From positions 119,831 to 183,830 of the forward strand of contig CAJXUS010000002.1 in assembly GCA_913060675.1 (NCBI GenBank): DNA of 64,000 nucleotides, in the 5' to 3' direction. The notes beneath the pieces are model-generated. The model was not told the DNA's origin. It did no database searches and worked only from the letters and a program-made list of their open reading frames with translations. The DNA is from an uncultured Rhodospirillales bacterium. Its GTDB lineage: Bacteria; Pseudomonadota; Alphaproteobacteria; Kiloniellales; Kiloniellaceae. Shown piece after piece: positions 28,122 to 37,366 of this stretch; the stretch's first letter is position 1; every line of letters begins with the position of its first letter. The position numbers and the translations under genes were made by a program.

Positions 28122-28475
28122 CTAGTTTCGGTCCATTTTGATGATCTCGGTCATCGTCACGCCGAGGCGATTTTCGACGACCACAACTTCTCCACGTGCA
28201 ACCAATCGATTGTTGACGTAAATATCGATCGCTTCTCCAACTTTTCTATCAAGCTCGATAACGGCTCCTCTGCCTAGTTTAAGTAACTGGCTAACCTGCA
28301 TGTTCGCTTTACCAAGGATAGCTGAAACCTGGACTGGAATGTCATAAACAGCTTCAAGTTCTTTCGCATTAGTTGGAGGGCGACCGCCTGGTTCAGGCAT
28401 AGCGGATTCATCTTCCATCTCGGGCATTTCTGGAACGGATGGAAATGTTCCGTTTTCATTTTCATCTTGGTTCAT
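28122..28475 (-). CDS. fliN: Flagellar switch protein FliN
   Basis: 117 residues: an acidic tail (1-45) and one SpoA domain (VYDIPVQVSAILGKANMQVSQLLKLGRGAVIELDRKVGEAIDIYVNNRLVARGEVVVVENRLGVTMTEI). FliN forms the lower part of the C-ring and binds FliH. The start overlaps the fliH stop by four bases (ATGA). fliM is not in the window. Confidence 0.92.
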   Translation of the reverse strand: MNQDENENGTFPSVPEMPEMEDESAMPEPGGRPPTNAKELEAVYDIPVQVSAILGKANMQVSQLLKLGRGAVIELDRKVGEAIDIYVNNRLVARGEVVVVENRLGVTMTEIIKMDRN

Positions 28476-29272
28476 TCGGCAACCTCTTGGGCTGGAGCAC
28501 TTCCATTGTTATCCTGATCCGAAAGTGCACTGGTTTGCCCGGGATCCCCGGGGAGTGAAATACTTGTAATCGCACGAGAAAGAATTGTTTCTATTTCTTG
28601 TCGCATTTCAGCACTGTTTCTTTCAGCGCCTCCTTCTGCCCATTCAACACGAACATCACTTGGCGACATACCAGGTTCGGATAAGAATACGAGGTGCCCG
28701 GTAAATCCGCTTTTGCTTGCCACCTGTTCAAGGCGTTCTTGCACATCATCTAAAGTGGTGTCGGAAACTCGGATGACGATCCTGGGTTCCTGCGGCAATC
28801 GATCCAAGCATTCCCGGAATACGAGGGTGATTTCGTCTAATGTCGAACTATGTTCTAGACTTGGGAAGAGTTTCTGGATGGCTTTTAAGGCCACTTCCAT
28901 AGATATACTCTGTAGTCCTTCAAGTGTTTTTTGATGGCTGTGATCTAAATCAGATAATTCCTGTGTCACTTGTTCAAGTACTTGAACGACTTGTGCTTCG
29001 TTGGTTTCAGAAGCTTTATCGTGGGCTTCTTCCTGGCCAGCAGCGTAGCCTTCTGCATAAGCAGTTTGTTTCGCAAGTTCGAAATCTTCTAATGATACTG
29101 CCCCTTCAGGAAGGACAAGCTCCTCTGGTTCAGGAATGTCTGTGGCAATATCTTGGTGGGAAGTTTCAGGCGTGCCCATGAAGTCGGAAAAATTATCCGA
29201 ACCGGGTTTTGTTGATTTTTTTGATCCCTCAAACGATGTGTCGAAGAGAAATTTTTGATTTGAATTCGCCAC
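28472..29272 (-). CDS. fliH: Flagellar assembly protein FliH
   Basis: About 266 residues. Start uncertain: after the fliG stop comes GGAG and then TTG, GTG, TTG, GTG in frame; the GTG at 29272 gives the best spacing. The central helix-rich region (GYAAGQEEAHDKA, then coiled coil) and the C-terminal VIRVSDTTLDDVQERLEQV and DVRVEWAEGGAERN segments are those of FliH/YscL, the stator-like regulator of FliI that links it to FliN. It lies in the fliF-fliG-fliH-fliN order typical of the phylum. Confidence 0.85.
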   Translation of the reverse strand: MANSNQKFLFDTSFEGSKKSTKPGSDNFSDFMGTPETSHQDIATDIPEPEELVLPEGAVSLEDFELAKQTAYAEGYAAGQEEAHDKASETNEAQVVQVLEQVTQELSDLDHSHQKTLEGLQSISMEVALKAIQKLFPSLEHSSTLDEITLVFRECLDRLPQEPRIVIRVSDTTLDDVQERLEQVASKSGFTGHLVFLSEPGMSPSDVRVEWAEGGAERNSAEMRQEIETILSRAITSISLPGDPGQTSALSDQDNNGSAPAQEVAE

Positions 29273-29284
29273 CAACACCAACTC

Positions 29285-30295
29285 CTAGTAAACCAACTCG
29301 TCTTCGCCTTTTGAATCGGCCATAACGATTTCACCTTTTTCAGAAAGATCTTTGGCAATGGTAACCATGTACATTTGCGCCTCATCAACATCTTTGAGAC
29401 GAATTGGACCCATTGCAGCCATATCTTCTTTCATGATTTTTGCCGCACGCTCTGACATATTCGTGAAGAACATGTCACGCAAGCCTTCTGACGACCCTTT
29501 AAGGGCAATCGCCAGTTTATCTTTTTCAGCTGCACTCAATAGAGTTTGAACACCGCCTGGATCAAGATTGCTGAGGTCTTCAAAGGTGAACATAAGGGCT
29601 TTAATTCTTTCTGCAGAATCTTTGTTTCGCTCTTCTAGGGCATTCATGAAACGACTTTCAACATTTCGATCAAGGAAGTTGAATATATCCGCCATCATTT
29701 CGTGAGAATCTCGACGATTTGTTCTGGCAAGGTTTGACATGAATTCGTTCCTTAACGTTCTTTCAACATCATCCAGCACGTCTTTTTGTACCGCTTCCAT
29801 TCGAAGCATCCGCATGACAACTTCCATTGCGAAAGGTTCTGGCAGCAATCCAAGTACACGAGAGGCATGCTCGGGTCTGACCTTGGAGAGAATAACAGCC
29901 ACAGTCTGCGGATATTCGTTCTTGAGGTAATTGGCGAGCACGTTTTCGTTAACGTTCGCCAGTTTTTCCCACATGGTCCGTCCCGCAGGGCCGCGGATCT
30001 CTTCCATAATTGTATCGACACGGTCTTTATCCAGAACTTTTTGTAACAGGCGTTCAGTGCTGTCATAGCTACCCGTTATGGTACCTGTCGTGGAGATTTG
30101 ATCGGCGAATTCAACAAGTAGACGCTCGATCAGTTGAGCGCTAACATTACCAAGAGTCGCCATGATTTGTGACAACTGCCTGATCTCATCGTCTTCCATA
30201 ATAGCAAATAGCTGCGCCGTCTGTGCCTCGCCTAATGCCATCACAAGGAGTGCAGCCTTTTCTGGTCCAGTCATTGTTCTATAATCGTCGCGCAT
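29285..30295 (-). CDS. fliG: Flagellar switch protein FliG
   Basis: 336 residues with the three FliG domains: N-terminal ([22 protein letters not shown]) that binds FliF, middle ([26 protein letters not shown]) with the EHPQ-like region that binds FliM, and C-terminal torque helix ([18 protein letters not shown], charged residues near 270-310). It is the rotor part that meets the stator. 41 bp downstream of fliF. Confidence 0.95.
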   Translation of the reverse strand: MRDDYRTMTGPEKAALLVMALGEAQTAQLFAIMEDDEIRQLSQIMATLGNVSAQLIERLLVEFADQISTTGTITGSYDSTERLLQKVLDKDRVDTIMEEIRGPAGRTMWEKLANVNENVLANYLKNEYPQTVAVILSKVRPEHASRVLGLLPEPFAMEVVMRMLRMEAVQKDVLDDVERTLRNEFMSNLARTNRRDSHEMMADIFNFLDRNVESRFMNALEERNKDSAERIKALMFTFEDLSNLDPGGVQTLLSAAEKDKLAIALKGSSEGLRDMFFTNMSERAAKIMKEDMAAMGPIRLKDVDEAQMYMVTIAKDLSEKGEIVMADSKGEDELVY

Positions 30296-30335
30296 ACTAT
30301 TTGCTCTTAAATAATTGTATTTTGGATAGAGTTAT

Positions 30336-32090
30336 TTACTTACCTTCCTGATAGAGCCAAGCACGTAAAATTTGCACAGCTTCTTCAGGATGTTTTTCAA
30401 CTATTTCACCGATTTTAGTTAAAGAAGAAGCGCGTACACGTCCTTCAACTTTATTCATATCGATCATCTGTTCAATTTCAGAACCGACCCCTGCCGTGTC
30501 TGCAGGCATATTTTCTCCTTCAGCAGTATCTGAAGTCAGCATAGGCAAGCCATCAACGCCAATTTGTGCCGGCATTCCCGGCATATGAGCCATTCCTGGT
30601 ACTCCAGCGGGAGCCGCCATAACCATGGGGCGGCCATCTGGGCCAGGAATTGTAATGGTACCTGCGCCGCCACCACCATCTCCGGCAGGCGTAAAGTCGC
30701 CATCAATGATACGGGTAACTAGTGGTCTAACAACGAGGAGGAGAATTAAAATTGCTACGACGCCAAGAATAAAAAGTTCAGCAAAGCGCATCATTTCATC
30801 TTTGCCAATCCCGAGAACTCCTTCTTCTGGGAGTAGCAAGGGGTCTAGCTCTGCAAATCGGAAATTAGCTATTTCTACTTTGTCGCCACGACTTTCGTCG
30901 AACCCAACTGCCGAACGGACGATGGCGCCCAGTTGAGCAATGTCTTCCTCGCTCCGGCTTGTGAAAGTTCGGATACCTTCTTCGTTGACTTCAGAAATGT
31001 CATTAATAATGACGGCAACTGAAAGGCGACGAATAGCACCGGTTTCATGTACACGTGTCTTGATAATTTTTGAATTCTCAAAATTGACGGTTTCTTCAGT
31101 TCTCGATGTACTGCTTTGCGTGCCGGTGGAACCCCCGAGCTGCCCTAGGTTGGCATCTGGAAGATTGTTGCCGACCGTTATACCTTCATTTCCAGTATCT
31201 TCGGTATCACTGGCGTTTTCTTCTACTGTTTGGGTGGAGAGAACCACCTGACCATCGGGGTCGAACACCTCTGAGTTTTCTGTAATCCGGTCGAAATCCA
31301 TTTCAGCTGATATTTGAACTTGAGCATTTCCTCGGCCCACGTAACGCTCGAGAAGTTCTTCTACAGTGCGCATGAGCCGTGTTTCATAAGCGACACGTCG
31401 TTCATCGGCTGATGTTGTCAGAGTTGAAAGGTCACCTTCCTCTCCGCCGCGAGCGAGAAGATTGCCTTTGTCGTCAATAATAGAGACGTTAACAGGCTTC
31501 ATTCCAGGAACGGCAGCTGAGATAAGGTGCTGAATAGATAGTATTTGTTGGCGATCAAGAAGGGTATTGCCTTGTGTCGTCACGACAACGGATGCGGTAG
31601 GGGATTGTTTGTCTCTGCTGAAAAGTTCTCTTTGAGGTAGAACCAAATGGACGCGGGCTTGTTTAATGCGGTTGATCGATTTGACGGTACGTGAAAGTTC
31701 GCCCTCCAAGGCTCTTAAGTGATTTATGTTTTGGACAAAGCTTGTCGTACCAAGAGCCTCTGATTGGTCGAATATTTCATACCCAATGGAGCCGCCGCTC
31801 GGTAAACCTTTTTCAGCCATAGCCACCCGCATTCTCGCGACTTTGTTTCCAGGTACATATATGGCATCACCAGATGGAGAGAGCTTGAATGGAATTTGAA
31901 GCTGATCAAGTTCACTTACGATTTGGCCGCTTTCTTGAGGATCCAAATCAGCATATAGCAGAGCCATTTCTGGTGTTGCTACACGCCCTGTTAGATAGAT
32001 GAAAAAAGCAATAATGGCTGCTGCTACGGCTGCCATTATACCAAGCCGTGCTGGGCCAAGATTCTTTAAGGTATCGACGAATGTATTCAC
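30336..32090 (-). CDS. fliF: Flagellar MS-ring protein FliF
   Basis: 584 residues. Two membrane segments (about 16-34 and 430-452) flank a periplasmic region with the ring-building motifs (ALLYADLDPQESGQIVSELDQLQIPF, then RALEGELSRTVKSINRIKQARVHLVLPQRELF). The C-terminal tail (VGSEIEQMIDMNKVEGRVRASSLTKIGEIVEKHPEEAVQILRAW) is the FliG-binding site. First gene of the large minus-strand operon fliF-G-H-N-motA-like-flbD-flhA-flhF-flhG-FliK-like. The region upstream has a direct repeat and a near-match CtrA box. Confidence 0.95.
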   Translation of the reverse strand: MNTFVDTLKNLGPARLGIMAAVAAAIIAFFIYLTGRVATPEMALLYADLDPQESGQIVSELDQLQIPFKLSPSGDAIYVPGNKVARMRVAMAEKGLPSGGSIGYEIFDQSEALGTTSFVQNINHLRALEGELSRTVKSINRIKQARVHLVLPQRELFSRDKQSPTASVVVTTQGNTLLDRQQILSIQHLISAAVPGMKPVNVSIIDDKGNLLARGGEEGDLSTLTTSADERRVAYETRLMRTVEELLERYVGRGNAQVQISAEMDFDRITENSEVFDPDGQVVLSTQTVEENASDTEDTGNEGITVGNNLPDANLGQLGGSTGTQSSTSRTEETVNFENSKIIKTRVHETGAIRRLSVAVIINDISEVNEEGIRTFTSRSEEDIAQLGAIVRSAVGFDESRGDKVEIANFRFAELDPLLLPEEGVLGIGKDEMMRFAELFILGVVAILILLLVVRPLVTRIIDGDFTPAGDGGGGAGTITIPGPDGRPMVMAAPAGVPGMAHMPGMPAQIGVDGLPMLTSDTAEGENMPADTAGVGSEIEQMIDMNKVEGRVRASSLTKIGEIVEKHPEEAVQILRAWLYQEGK

Positions 32091-32164
32091 TACCGCAATA
32101 TCCGAATTATTACTATTTACTAAATGTCAGTAAAACCTGTTAACTTTAACCTATAGGTATTCGG

Positions 32165-32179
32165 TAAATAGGAGGTTAA
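32165..32179 (-). promoter_or_regulatory. Near-match CtrA box upstream of fliF
   Basis: On the minus strand TTAA-CCTCCTA-TTTA matches TTAA-N7-TTAA at seven of eight bases, 75 bp upstream of fliF. In Caulobacter fliF is a CtrA target, so the position fits, but AT-rich sequence makes chance matches common. Confidence 0.3.
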
Positions 32180-32182
32180 CAA

Positions 32183-32217
32183 AGGAAAAATTTGCCTAGT
32201 GCTAGGAAAAATTTGCC
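32183..32217. repeat. 14-bp direct repeat, two helical turns apart, upstream of fliF
   Basis: AGGAAAAATTTGCC occurs at 32183-32196 and again at 32204-32217, a 21-bp period. The second copy continues into GAGGCAA, so TTGCC and GGCAA half-sites are present on the minus strand. The spacing places both copies on one face of the helix, as expected for a regulator dimer pair. Confidence 0.6.
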
Positions 32218-32331
32218 GAGGCAATTGAATAAAATTTTATCTATTTAAGTCAAGAGCTTATTACCAAGAAGGTAACAGGCTCCGAAAAAAGTTAAGTTTT
32301 TAATGAGTGTAGAGAAAATAATGAAGGCATA

Positions 32332-32637
32332 TTACAATTTAGCCGTATTTTTGCTCTCAGTATCAACTCGATATTTTTGTAGGTGGGTGGTGCGTAACCC
32401 GCGTAACCCGTGATTGTCGATCAGCCTTTGCCATGAGAGAAATTCTTCCAAAGAAAGTTTGTATCGCTTGCATGCGTCGTCAAGGCTAATAACCCCATTT
32501 CGGACACCCGCAACCACCTGGGCTTTACGTCGAATAACCCACCGTTTGGTCTCAGGCGGCGGAAGGTCATCCAGCGATAAGGGATTGGCGCTTATATCAG
32601 CGTCATTCATACGCCGGCTTAAACTGCTAGACCCCAT
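32332..32637 (-). CDS. sciP: SciP-like CtrA inhibitor (DUF1153 family)
   Basis: 101 residues. The core SLDDLPPPETKRWVIRRKAQVV, followed by the helix-turn-helix segment ISLDDACKRYKLSLEEFLSWQRLIDNHGLRGLR and ending LQKYR, is the conserved SciP/DUF1153 sequence. SciP binds CtrA in swarmer cells and blocks its activation of target promoters. The N-terminal 20 residues (MGSSSLSRRMNDADISANPL) do not look like the usual MYVIGPDG start, so this may be a paralogue or a diverged version. Start ATG 32637 has GGAG eight bases upstream. It lies between the fliF operon and flgE, apparently as a single gene. Confidence 0.85.
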   Translation of the reverse strand: MGSSSLSRRMNDADISANPLSLDDLPPPETKRWVIRRKAQVVAGVRNGVISLDDACKRYKLSLEEFLSWQRLIDNHGLRGLRTTHLQKYRVDTESKNTAKL

Positions 32638-32783
32638 GGTTTATACTCCAGCTATTAATTTACTCCTCTCTTTATAGATCAGGGGTGTTGAAAAACTATT
32701 AATATCAATAATTTAGACAATTTATCTCAAATTGTATGTACTTTTTGAATTGCCTTTGTAAACAGGCTTTTAGCCAAAAAAAA

Positions 32784-32806
32784 TAGCCCCTCAGTCTGAG
32801 GGGCTA
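32784..32806 (-). terminator. Terminator of the hook operon
   Basis: A 9-10 bp stem (TAGCCCCTC with GAGGGGCTA) lies 37 bp after the flgE stop and is followed on the minus strand by ATTTTTTTTGGC. It ends the FliS-like - fliK - flgD - flgE operon. Confidence 0.85.
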
Positions 32807-32842
32807 CAAAAAATTATTTTTTGTTTGAGTTGTAGTTATTTT

Positions 32843-34462
32843 CTAACGGACAATTCTGATTAGCTCGTCCAACATTTCATCCGCTGTTGTGATGATCTTG
32901 GCGCTTGCAGAATAGGCTCTTTGCGTAACGATCATATTAGTGAACTCTTCAGCAAGATCGATGTTTGATGCTTCTAATGAAGAAGCAGCAATTAACCCCG
33001 CGCCACCAATTTGAGGGCGATTGAGAAGAAAGTTACCTGATTCAGGTGTCGAGCTGTAGGCGTTACCTGTTCTTCCTTCTAGTCCATTAGGGTTTGGAAC
33101 CAGAGCCAGTGCAAGTTGGGAAATATCAAGCTGTTCCCCGTTATCAAACAATGCGGTAACGACACCAGCGTCACTAATGGATATCCCTCGGTAATTCCCA
33201 AAGGTCACCCCGTTTTGTTCTGTCGAGTTGACGATGAAGTTACCCGCGAACTGAATGATCCCATCAGCCGCACCAATGGTACCAGTGTCGAGCGTAATTG
33301 TACTGGCTGAAGCCCCAGTATTACCAACAGTCCAATCAATAGAAATTGGCGGCATGTTGATGAGGTTTGGTGTACCACCACTAAAGGTTATAGTACGCGG
33401 GATATTAGTGACGTTCCCACTTGTTGTCCCGTTTAGTGTTGGGTTAAGCACTGCCATTGACCACGCATTAGCCGCGGTCTTTGTGAAGGCAAGCTGCATA
33501 TCATGCGTATTACCCAGATCATCATAAATCTGAACCGTTGCAATGTATTGATCATTATATTGTTGCGAAGTTGATGAAAATGCCGCTGCCGTTTCAGTGA
33601 TCCCGGCACCGTAAGAGCCAATATCAATAGTACTGCTCGACCCATTATTCCAAGTGTATATTGGGTCCGGAGGCGGAAAGCCCGAAATTGGTAGGCCTGT
33701 TGCAGGATTGAAGACAACAGTTGTTGGCCCACCGCTTGTTACTGAACCACCTGCTGGAGCGTTTGCAGTAAACGTCCACGTATTCGCGCCAGTTTCCGTC
33801 CAAGTGTATGTAAGTGCCTGAGATGCTCCAGTTGAATCAAATACAGTTACATTTGATACATGTGGACCAGATCCAGGTTGTAAATTTGTTTCTAAAACGA
33901 CGTCACTTGTTTGCTCTGTCGTTTGCACGGTTGACGGCAGGTTAAGAGCAACCGATAAATTTGAAGTGGCTGTTGCCGTCCCGTTTAGATTTGAGATGTT
34001 AACGGTGTCCAGCCCGGTAAAGGTACTGGCACTTGTTGGTGTGGTTGAGCCTGTAGCAATTGGCCACCCCTGAAGGTAATAACCACCAGCGTTTACCAAA
34101 TTCCCAGATGCGTCAGGTCTAAAGGAACCTGCGCGGGAGAATAAAAACTGTTTATCCACTCCTGCTGTAGCACGGTCACCGACGACAAAAAAGCCTCGCC
34201 CCGCGACAGCTAAGTCTGTTGCAGAAGCTGTACCCTGAAGCTGACCTTGCTTATCAACATTCTTAAGGGGGGCAGATCGTACGCCACCTGGGGCATAAAG
34301 CGTGGCACTGGATGATTGTGCAACAAGCGTTGAAAAACGAGCGCTCACACCTTTATAGCCAGTTGTATTCACATTCGCGATGTTATCTGAAATCATACCC
34401 ATTGCATTACTTTGTGCAGCGAGTCCAGATACGCCTGCGAAAAGGGCACCGTAAATACTCAT
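32843..34462 (-). CDS. flgE: Flagellar hook protein FlgE
   Basis: 539 residues. N-terminal MSIYGALFAGVSGLAAQSNAMGMISDNIANVNTTGYKG and C-terminal SNIDLAEEFTNMIVTQRAYSASAKIITTADEMLDELIRIVR are the helical ends shared by axial proteins; AVAGRGFFVV is the hook/rod domain signature. The Thr/Ser/Asn-rich middle forms the surface domain and is long, so the hook protein is larger than in enteric bacteria. Strong ribosome binding site (AGGGAGT). Last gene of the sigma-54 hook operon. Confidence 0.95.
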   Translation of the reverse strand: MSIYGALFAGVSGLAAQSNAMGMISDNIANVNTTGYKGVSARFSTLVAQSSSATLYAPGGVRSAPLKNVDKQGQLQGTASATDLAVAGRGFFVVGDRATAGVDKQFLFSRAGSFRPDASGNLVNAGGYYLQGWPIATGSTTPTSASTFTGLDTVNISNLNGTATATSNLSVALNLPSTVQTTEQTSDVVLETNLQPGSGPHVSNVTVFDSTGASQALTYTWTETGANTWTFTANAPAGGSVTSGGPTTVVFNPATGLPISGFPPPDPIYTWNNGSSSTIDIGSYGAGITETAAAFSSTSQQYNDQYIATVQIYDDLGNTHDMQLAFTKTAANAWSMAVLNPTLNGTTSGNVTNIPRTITFSGGTPNLINMPPISIDWTVGNTGASASTITLDTGTIGAADGIIQFAGNFIVNSTEQNGVTFGNYRGISISDAGVVTALFDNGEQLDISQLALALVPNPNGLEGRTGNAYSSTPESGNFLLNRPQIGGAGLIAASSLEASNIDLAEEFTNMIVTQRAYSASAKIITTADEMLDELIRIVR

Positions 34463-34552
34463 GATCCAAACTCCCTATATGTAAATAGTGCAATGAGGTC
34501 TTGGAAGCCCTCGGTCTTGTCAGATAAGTGCTGAATTAAAACCTTAGTCATT

Positions 34553-35260
34553 TTAAGAGCTCCCAGTTGTTGGGGTTGTTTTTTGTGTAACCGCTTGAAC
34601 ACTATCAAGTGGGATTTCTAACTCGCCCATGGTCAAAATCACGGAGCCATTGCTGATCTGTACGCCTGAAACAGTTCCTGTAATTCCCTGAGCCGTCTGG
34701 ATAATTTTTTCGTCTTTATCCTTGGCTACGACTGAGAAAGCATAAAGGCCGTTCTCAAGAACATTGCCATTATCATCCTTGCCGTCCCAGTGGATCTCGT
34801 GCTGACCTGCAGAAGTTGATCCTTGTAGGGTGCGAACTGTTTTCCCATTCGGGTCTAGTATCTTGATTTCAGTTGCGGAGGCATTTGCTGTAAGGGCATA
34901 AATGACATCAGAACCATTATCGTCGAGGTTTAGAATAATACTGTCGGCACGAATGTCCTTGCCTACGTAATCAAGGGCTGAGCTGAGTTGGTTATTGCTT
35001 TGTAATGCAATCAAACTGTCCAACTTGGTGTTGGTGTTCAATGCAGACTCAGTCTGAGTAAACTGTGTCAGCTGATTAACAAACTCGTTGTTATCTGTTG
35101 GATCCAGTGGATCTTGATTTTTGAGCTGCGTCGTAAGCAGTTTAAGGAACATATCAAAAGTATCATTGAGGGATTGTCCGCCCGTCAGCGATCCAGTTGT
35201 GCTTCCTTCTTTGTAAGTTACACCGTTAACTGGTGCGTGGGTTTGTGTTGCTGCGTCCAT
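34553..35260 (-). CDS. flgD: Hook-capping protein FlgD
   Basis: 235 residues with the FlgD N-terminal signature (FLKLLTTQLKNQDPLDPTDNNEFVNQLTQFTQTESALNTN) and the C-terminal Fn3/tudor-like region (DPNGKTVRTLQGSTSAGQHEIHWDGKDDNGNVLENGLY). It caps the growing hook and is shed on completion. It lies between fliK and flgE, 90 bp ahead of flgE. Confidence 0.94.
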   Translation of the reverse strand: MDAATQTHAPVNGVTYKEGSTTGSLTGGQSLNDTFDMFLKLLTTQLKNQDPLDPTDNNEFVNQLTQFTQTESALNTNTKLDSLIALQSNNQLSSALDYVGKDIRADSIILNLDDNGSDVIYALTANASATEIKILDPNGKTVRTLQGSTSAGQHEIHWDGKDDNGNVLENGLYAFSVVAKDKDEKIIQTAQGITGTVSGVQISNGSVILTMGELEIPLDSVQAVTQKTTPTTGSS

Positions 35261-35283
35261 TTTCTTATTCTCCCGTCACCCAG

Positions 35284-36771
35284 TTAGATACTGATATCCA
35301 GATCGCCATCATGAGATGATCGGTTTGCTTGTTCGATATTTTCCAGCCCGGCGCTATCGTCGTCGGTATCAGAAGATCCAGAGGCTAAGTTAGAGCCGTT
35401 GTCAGTCTTATCGTTTTGTTCGCTACCATCTTGCTTTAAATTAAAGCTCAAGCTTTGTCCGTCAGTTTTTAGGCCAGCTTCTTGAAGTGCTTTTTCAAGC
35501 ATCCGAGAATCTTTTTGTAATAGATCCAGGGTGTCAGGCCGTTCAGCAGAAATCATTGCTTTTACGGTGCTGCCATCAACGATCTCTAGCTTTACGTCGA
35601 CCCGCCCAAGTTCTGAGGGGTGTAGTTTGATCGATATGCTGTCTTTATTGTCTCCGACAGCTTTTTTGATATGAATGGAAAGCTGATCAGATGCCTTCAC
35701 ATTCATTGACTGCAGAGTTTTCTGGGTAGGGACAGTGGATTCTGTCTTGGCAGAGTTCGCCGTCGCGGTTAACGATTGAGCGAAACTAGCATTCGCACCT
35801 GCTGTTGTTGATTTTGCGCCAGTGGCCGCACCAATTTCAGCGCGGGCCATGGAGTTGCTATTTTGTGACTGGTTATTGGTGTTGTTTCCGCTTTGGCCTG
35901 AATTGGCCGCCAGCACAGCTTGTGCCGTCTGGCCCGAAACCGCTCCTTTACCGTTGGTCGATGTCGCCGTGTTTACAACGGTTTGACCTTTGGCTTTATC
36001 TTGAACTCCTGTGCCTGCATTAAACGCAGCGGCAATTTTTGCTTCCTGGGTGTTCATAACTGTGTCTGTTGCAGATGCAATAAGATTACTGGTGGGTTTA
36101 GATGTAATCGCAGCTTGTTTGACCTGTACATTAGCTACACCAGCTTTATTGCCACTTTGGTTCTGGTCACCTTTTGTCTCGTTCTGTGCCACTGTCGAGT
36201 TGGTCGTTTGCGTTCCCAGCTGTGCTGCTACACTTTGCTTAGTTTGCGCGCTAGCTTGCGTTGCTGCTTGTTGAGTTGTTGTTGTTGCCTCTACGACAAC
36301 GGCGTCAGCTTCAGAGCCATCGGGGCTTCTTTGATCTTCGGTAACTTCGGTATCTTGGCGTGTGTCTTCTCTGGCTTCTCTTCTGCTATCTTCTTGTGTG
36401 TTGTCGTCGTTAGCAGGTGTGTCCTCGTGGTCTTCTGAAGAATTTGTATCTTCTGATGCTTCGCGAGTATCCGTGTCGTCGTTAGAAGCTTTCGCATCGA
36501 TCTCTTGTTCTACGCCTGGCGCATCATCAATCGCGCGCTCGGCATTCCCAAATGAGATATCACGTTCTACTGGCCAGGAGGGCTTGTTCAGAATATTCCC
36601 CAGTAGAGAAGTGTCCTGCGTCAGGGAAGGGTTGACCGTTGTCGAGTTCTTAGTGTTACCGCTCGGGTTAAGAAAGTCTGCAAAAGCCTGGCTCGCATTT
36701 TTAACCTGCTGAGATTTACTTGCGACTTGGGTGTCTGTTGCCCGATTGGTATCAATTGCGTAGTAGTTCAT
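35284..36771 (-). CDS. fliK: Hook-length control protein FliK
   Basis: 495 residues. A very long Thr, Gln, Asn, Asp and Glu-rich disordered region (1-370) is followed by the FliK C-terminal core (LSIHIKKAVGDNKDSISIKLHPSELGRVDVKLEIVDGSTVKAMISAERPDTLDLLQKDSRMLEKALQEAGLKTDGQSLSF), the domain that switches export specificity in FlhB. The disordered part serves as the molecular ruler. Second gene of the hook operon. Confidence 0.92.
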   Translation of the reverse strand: MNYYAIDTNRATDTQVASKSQQVKNASQAFADFLNPSGNTKNSTTVNPSLTQDTSLLGNILNKPSWPVERDISFGNAERAIDDAPGVEQEIDAKASNDDTDTREASEDTNSSEDHEDTPANDDNTQEDSRREAREDTRQDTEVTEDQRSPDGSEADAVVVEATTTTQQAATQASAQTKQSVAAQLGTQTTNSTVAQNETKGDQNQSGNKAGVANVQVKQAAITSKPTSNLIASATDTVMNTQEAKIAAAFNAGTGVQDKAKGQTVVNTATSTNGKGAVSGQTAQAVLAANSGQSGNNTNNQSQNSNSMARAEIGAATGAKSTTAGANASFAQSLTATANSAKTESTVPTQKTLQSMNVKASDQLSIHIKKAVGDNKDSISIKLHPSELGRVDVKLEIVDGSTVKAMISAERPDTLDLLQKDSRMLEKALQEAGLKTDGQSLSFNLKQDGSEQNDKTDNGSNLASGSSDTDDDSAGLENIEQANRSSHDGDLDISI

Positions 36772-36795
36772 CTGTCTGTCCTTGGTTTTTTATCT

Positions 36796-37233
36796 TTAGG
36801 CCAGATATAGACCAGAGCGTTTTTGGTTTTCAGTTGCTGAATGTGGTAAAGCGAAGCATTCCTCTTCAGCCGCGGGGTAAAGAGTTGTCCATGTTTGGCG
36901 GAAGCTAACCATCTGTGCGATCGCTTCACGCGCCGCAGTTAAGTCGTTCTTCACATTCGTGCGTGTTATGTTGGCAATGATCCCCAAGGAAGTTTGGGAA
37001 AAAGCATTACGAATATTTTCAGATATGTCGGCTTTCATTTCCTCTTCTATAGAGTCCATCAAAGCCATCGCTTTTATTGTTGCGTTAAAGCGCTTTTCAA
37101 TCTCAAGAGTGGTTACAGCAGTTTTTGCTTCACCAAGTGCATTAATTACCTGGTTGATGAGCATCAGGACTTCACCCGATGACGTATCGAGTGACATGTA
37201 AGATGTTGCTGAACTGTCCGTTTGCCATTGCAT
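36796..37233 (-). CDS. FliS-like flagellar protein, first gene of the hook operon
   Basis: 145 residues, all-helical. GEVLMLINQVINALGEAKTAV, NATIKAMALMDSIEEEM and REAIAQMVSFRQTWTTLYP follow the helix pattern of FliS-type chaperones (helix 2 with A..A, last helix ending before W). A second, clearer FliS gene lies beside fliD at 46082. Placement ahead of fliK suggests a chaperone for a hook-stage protein rather than flagellin. It could instead be an unrelated helical flagellar protein. Transcribed from the sigma-54 promoter at 37280-37294; ribosome binding site GGAAG. Confidence 0.45.
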   Translation of the reverse strand: MQWQTDSSATSYMSLDTSSGEVLMLINQVINALGEAKTAVTTLEIEKRFNATIKAMALMDSIEEEMKADISENIRNAFSQTSLGIIANITRTNVKNDLTAAREAIAQMVSFRQTWTTLYPAAEEECFALPHSATENQKRSGLYLA

Positions 37234-37279
37234 TTTGCTTCCAATCTATCTCGAGTAACAAAAACTCAGGATAATTAAT

Positions 37280-37294
37280 GCAAAGCTTGGGCCA
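37280..37294 (-). promoter_or_regulatory. Sigma-54 promoter of the hook operon
   Basis: On the minus strand TGGCCC-AAGCT-TTGC fits TGGCAC-N5-TTGC with one mismatch. It lies 47 bp upstream of the first gene, with an expected start site near 37268. Its genes are hook components, the class expected to need FlbD and sigma-54. Confidence 0.75.
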
Positions 37295-37366
37295 GTTTTG
37301 GTGATGGCTCTATCTCTATGAATTTTATAGAAAAATAAATGAACTTTGGTGTCGTTGGGTAAAGTG

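Noticed and set aside
32271..32285. TTACC/GGTAA hairpin with loop AAGAA as another flagellin-type leader element
   Set aside because: Its plus-strand sense faces no plus-strand gene; sciP and fliF are on minus, so the loop would read TTCTT in their RNA.
35920..36438. Plus-strand Cys-rich 172-residue frame opposite fliK
   Set aside because: The Cys and Ser runs come from reverse-reading Ala, Thr and Gln repeats in fliK; no start signal.
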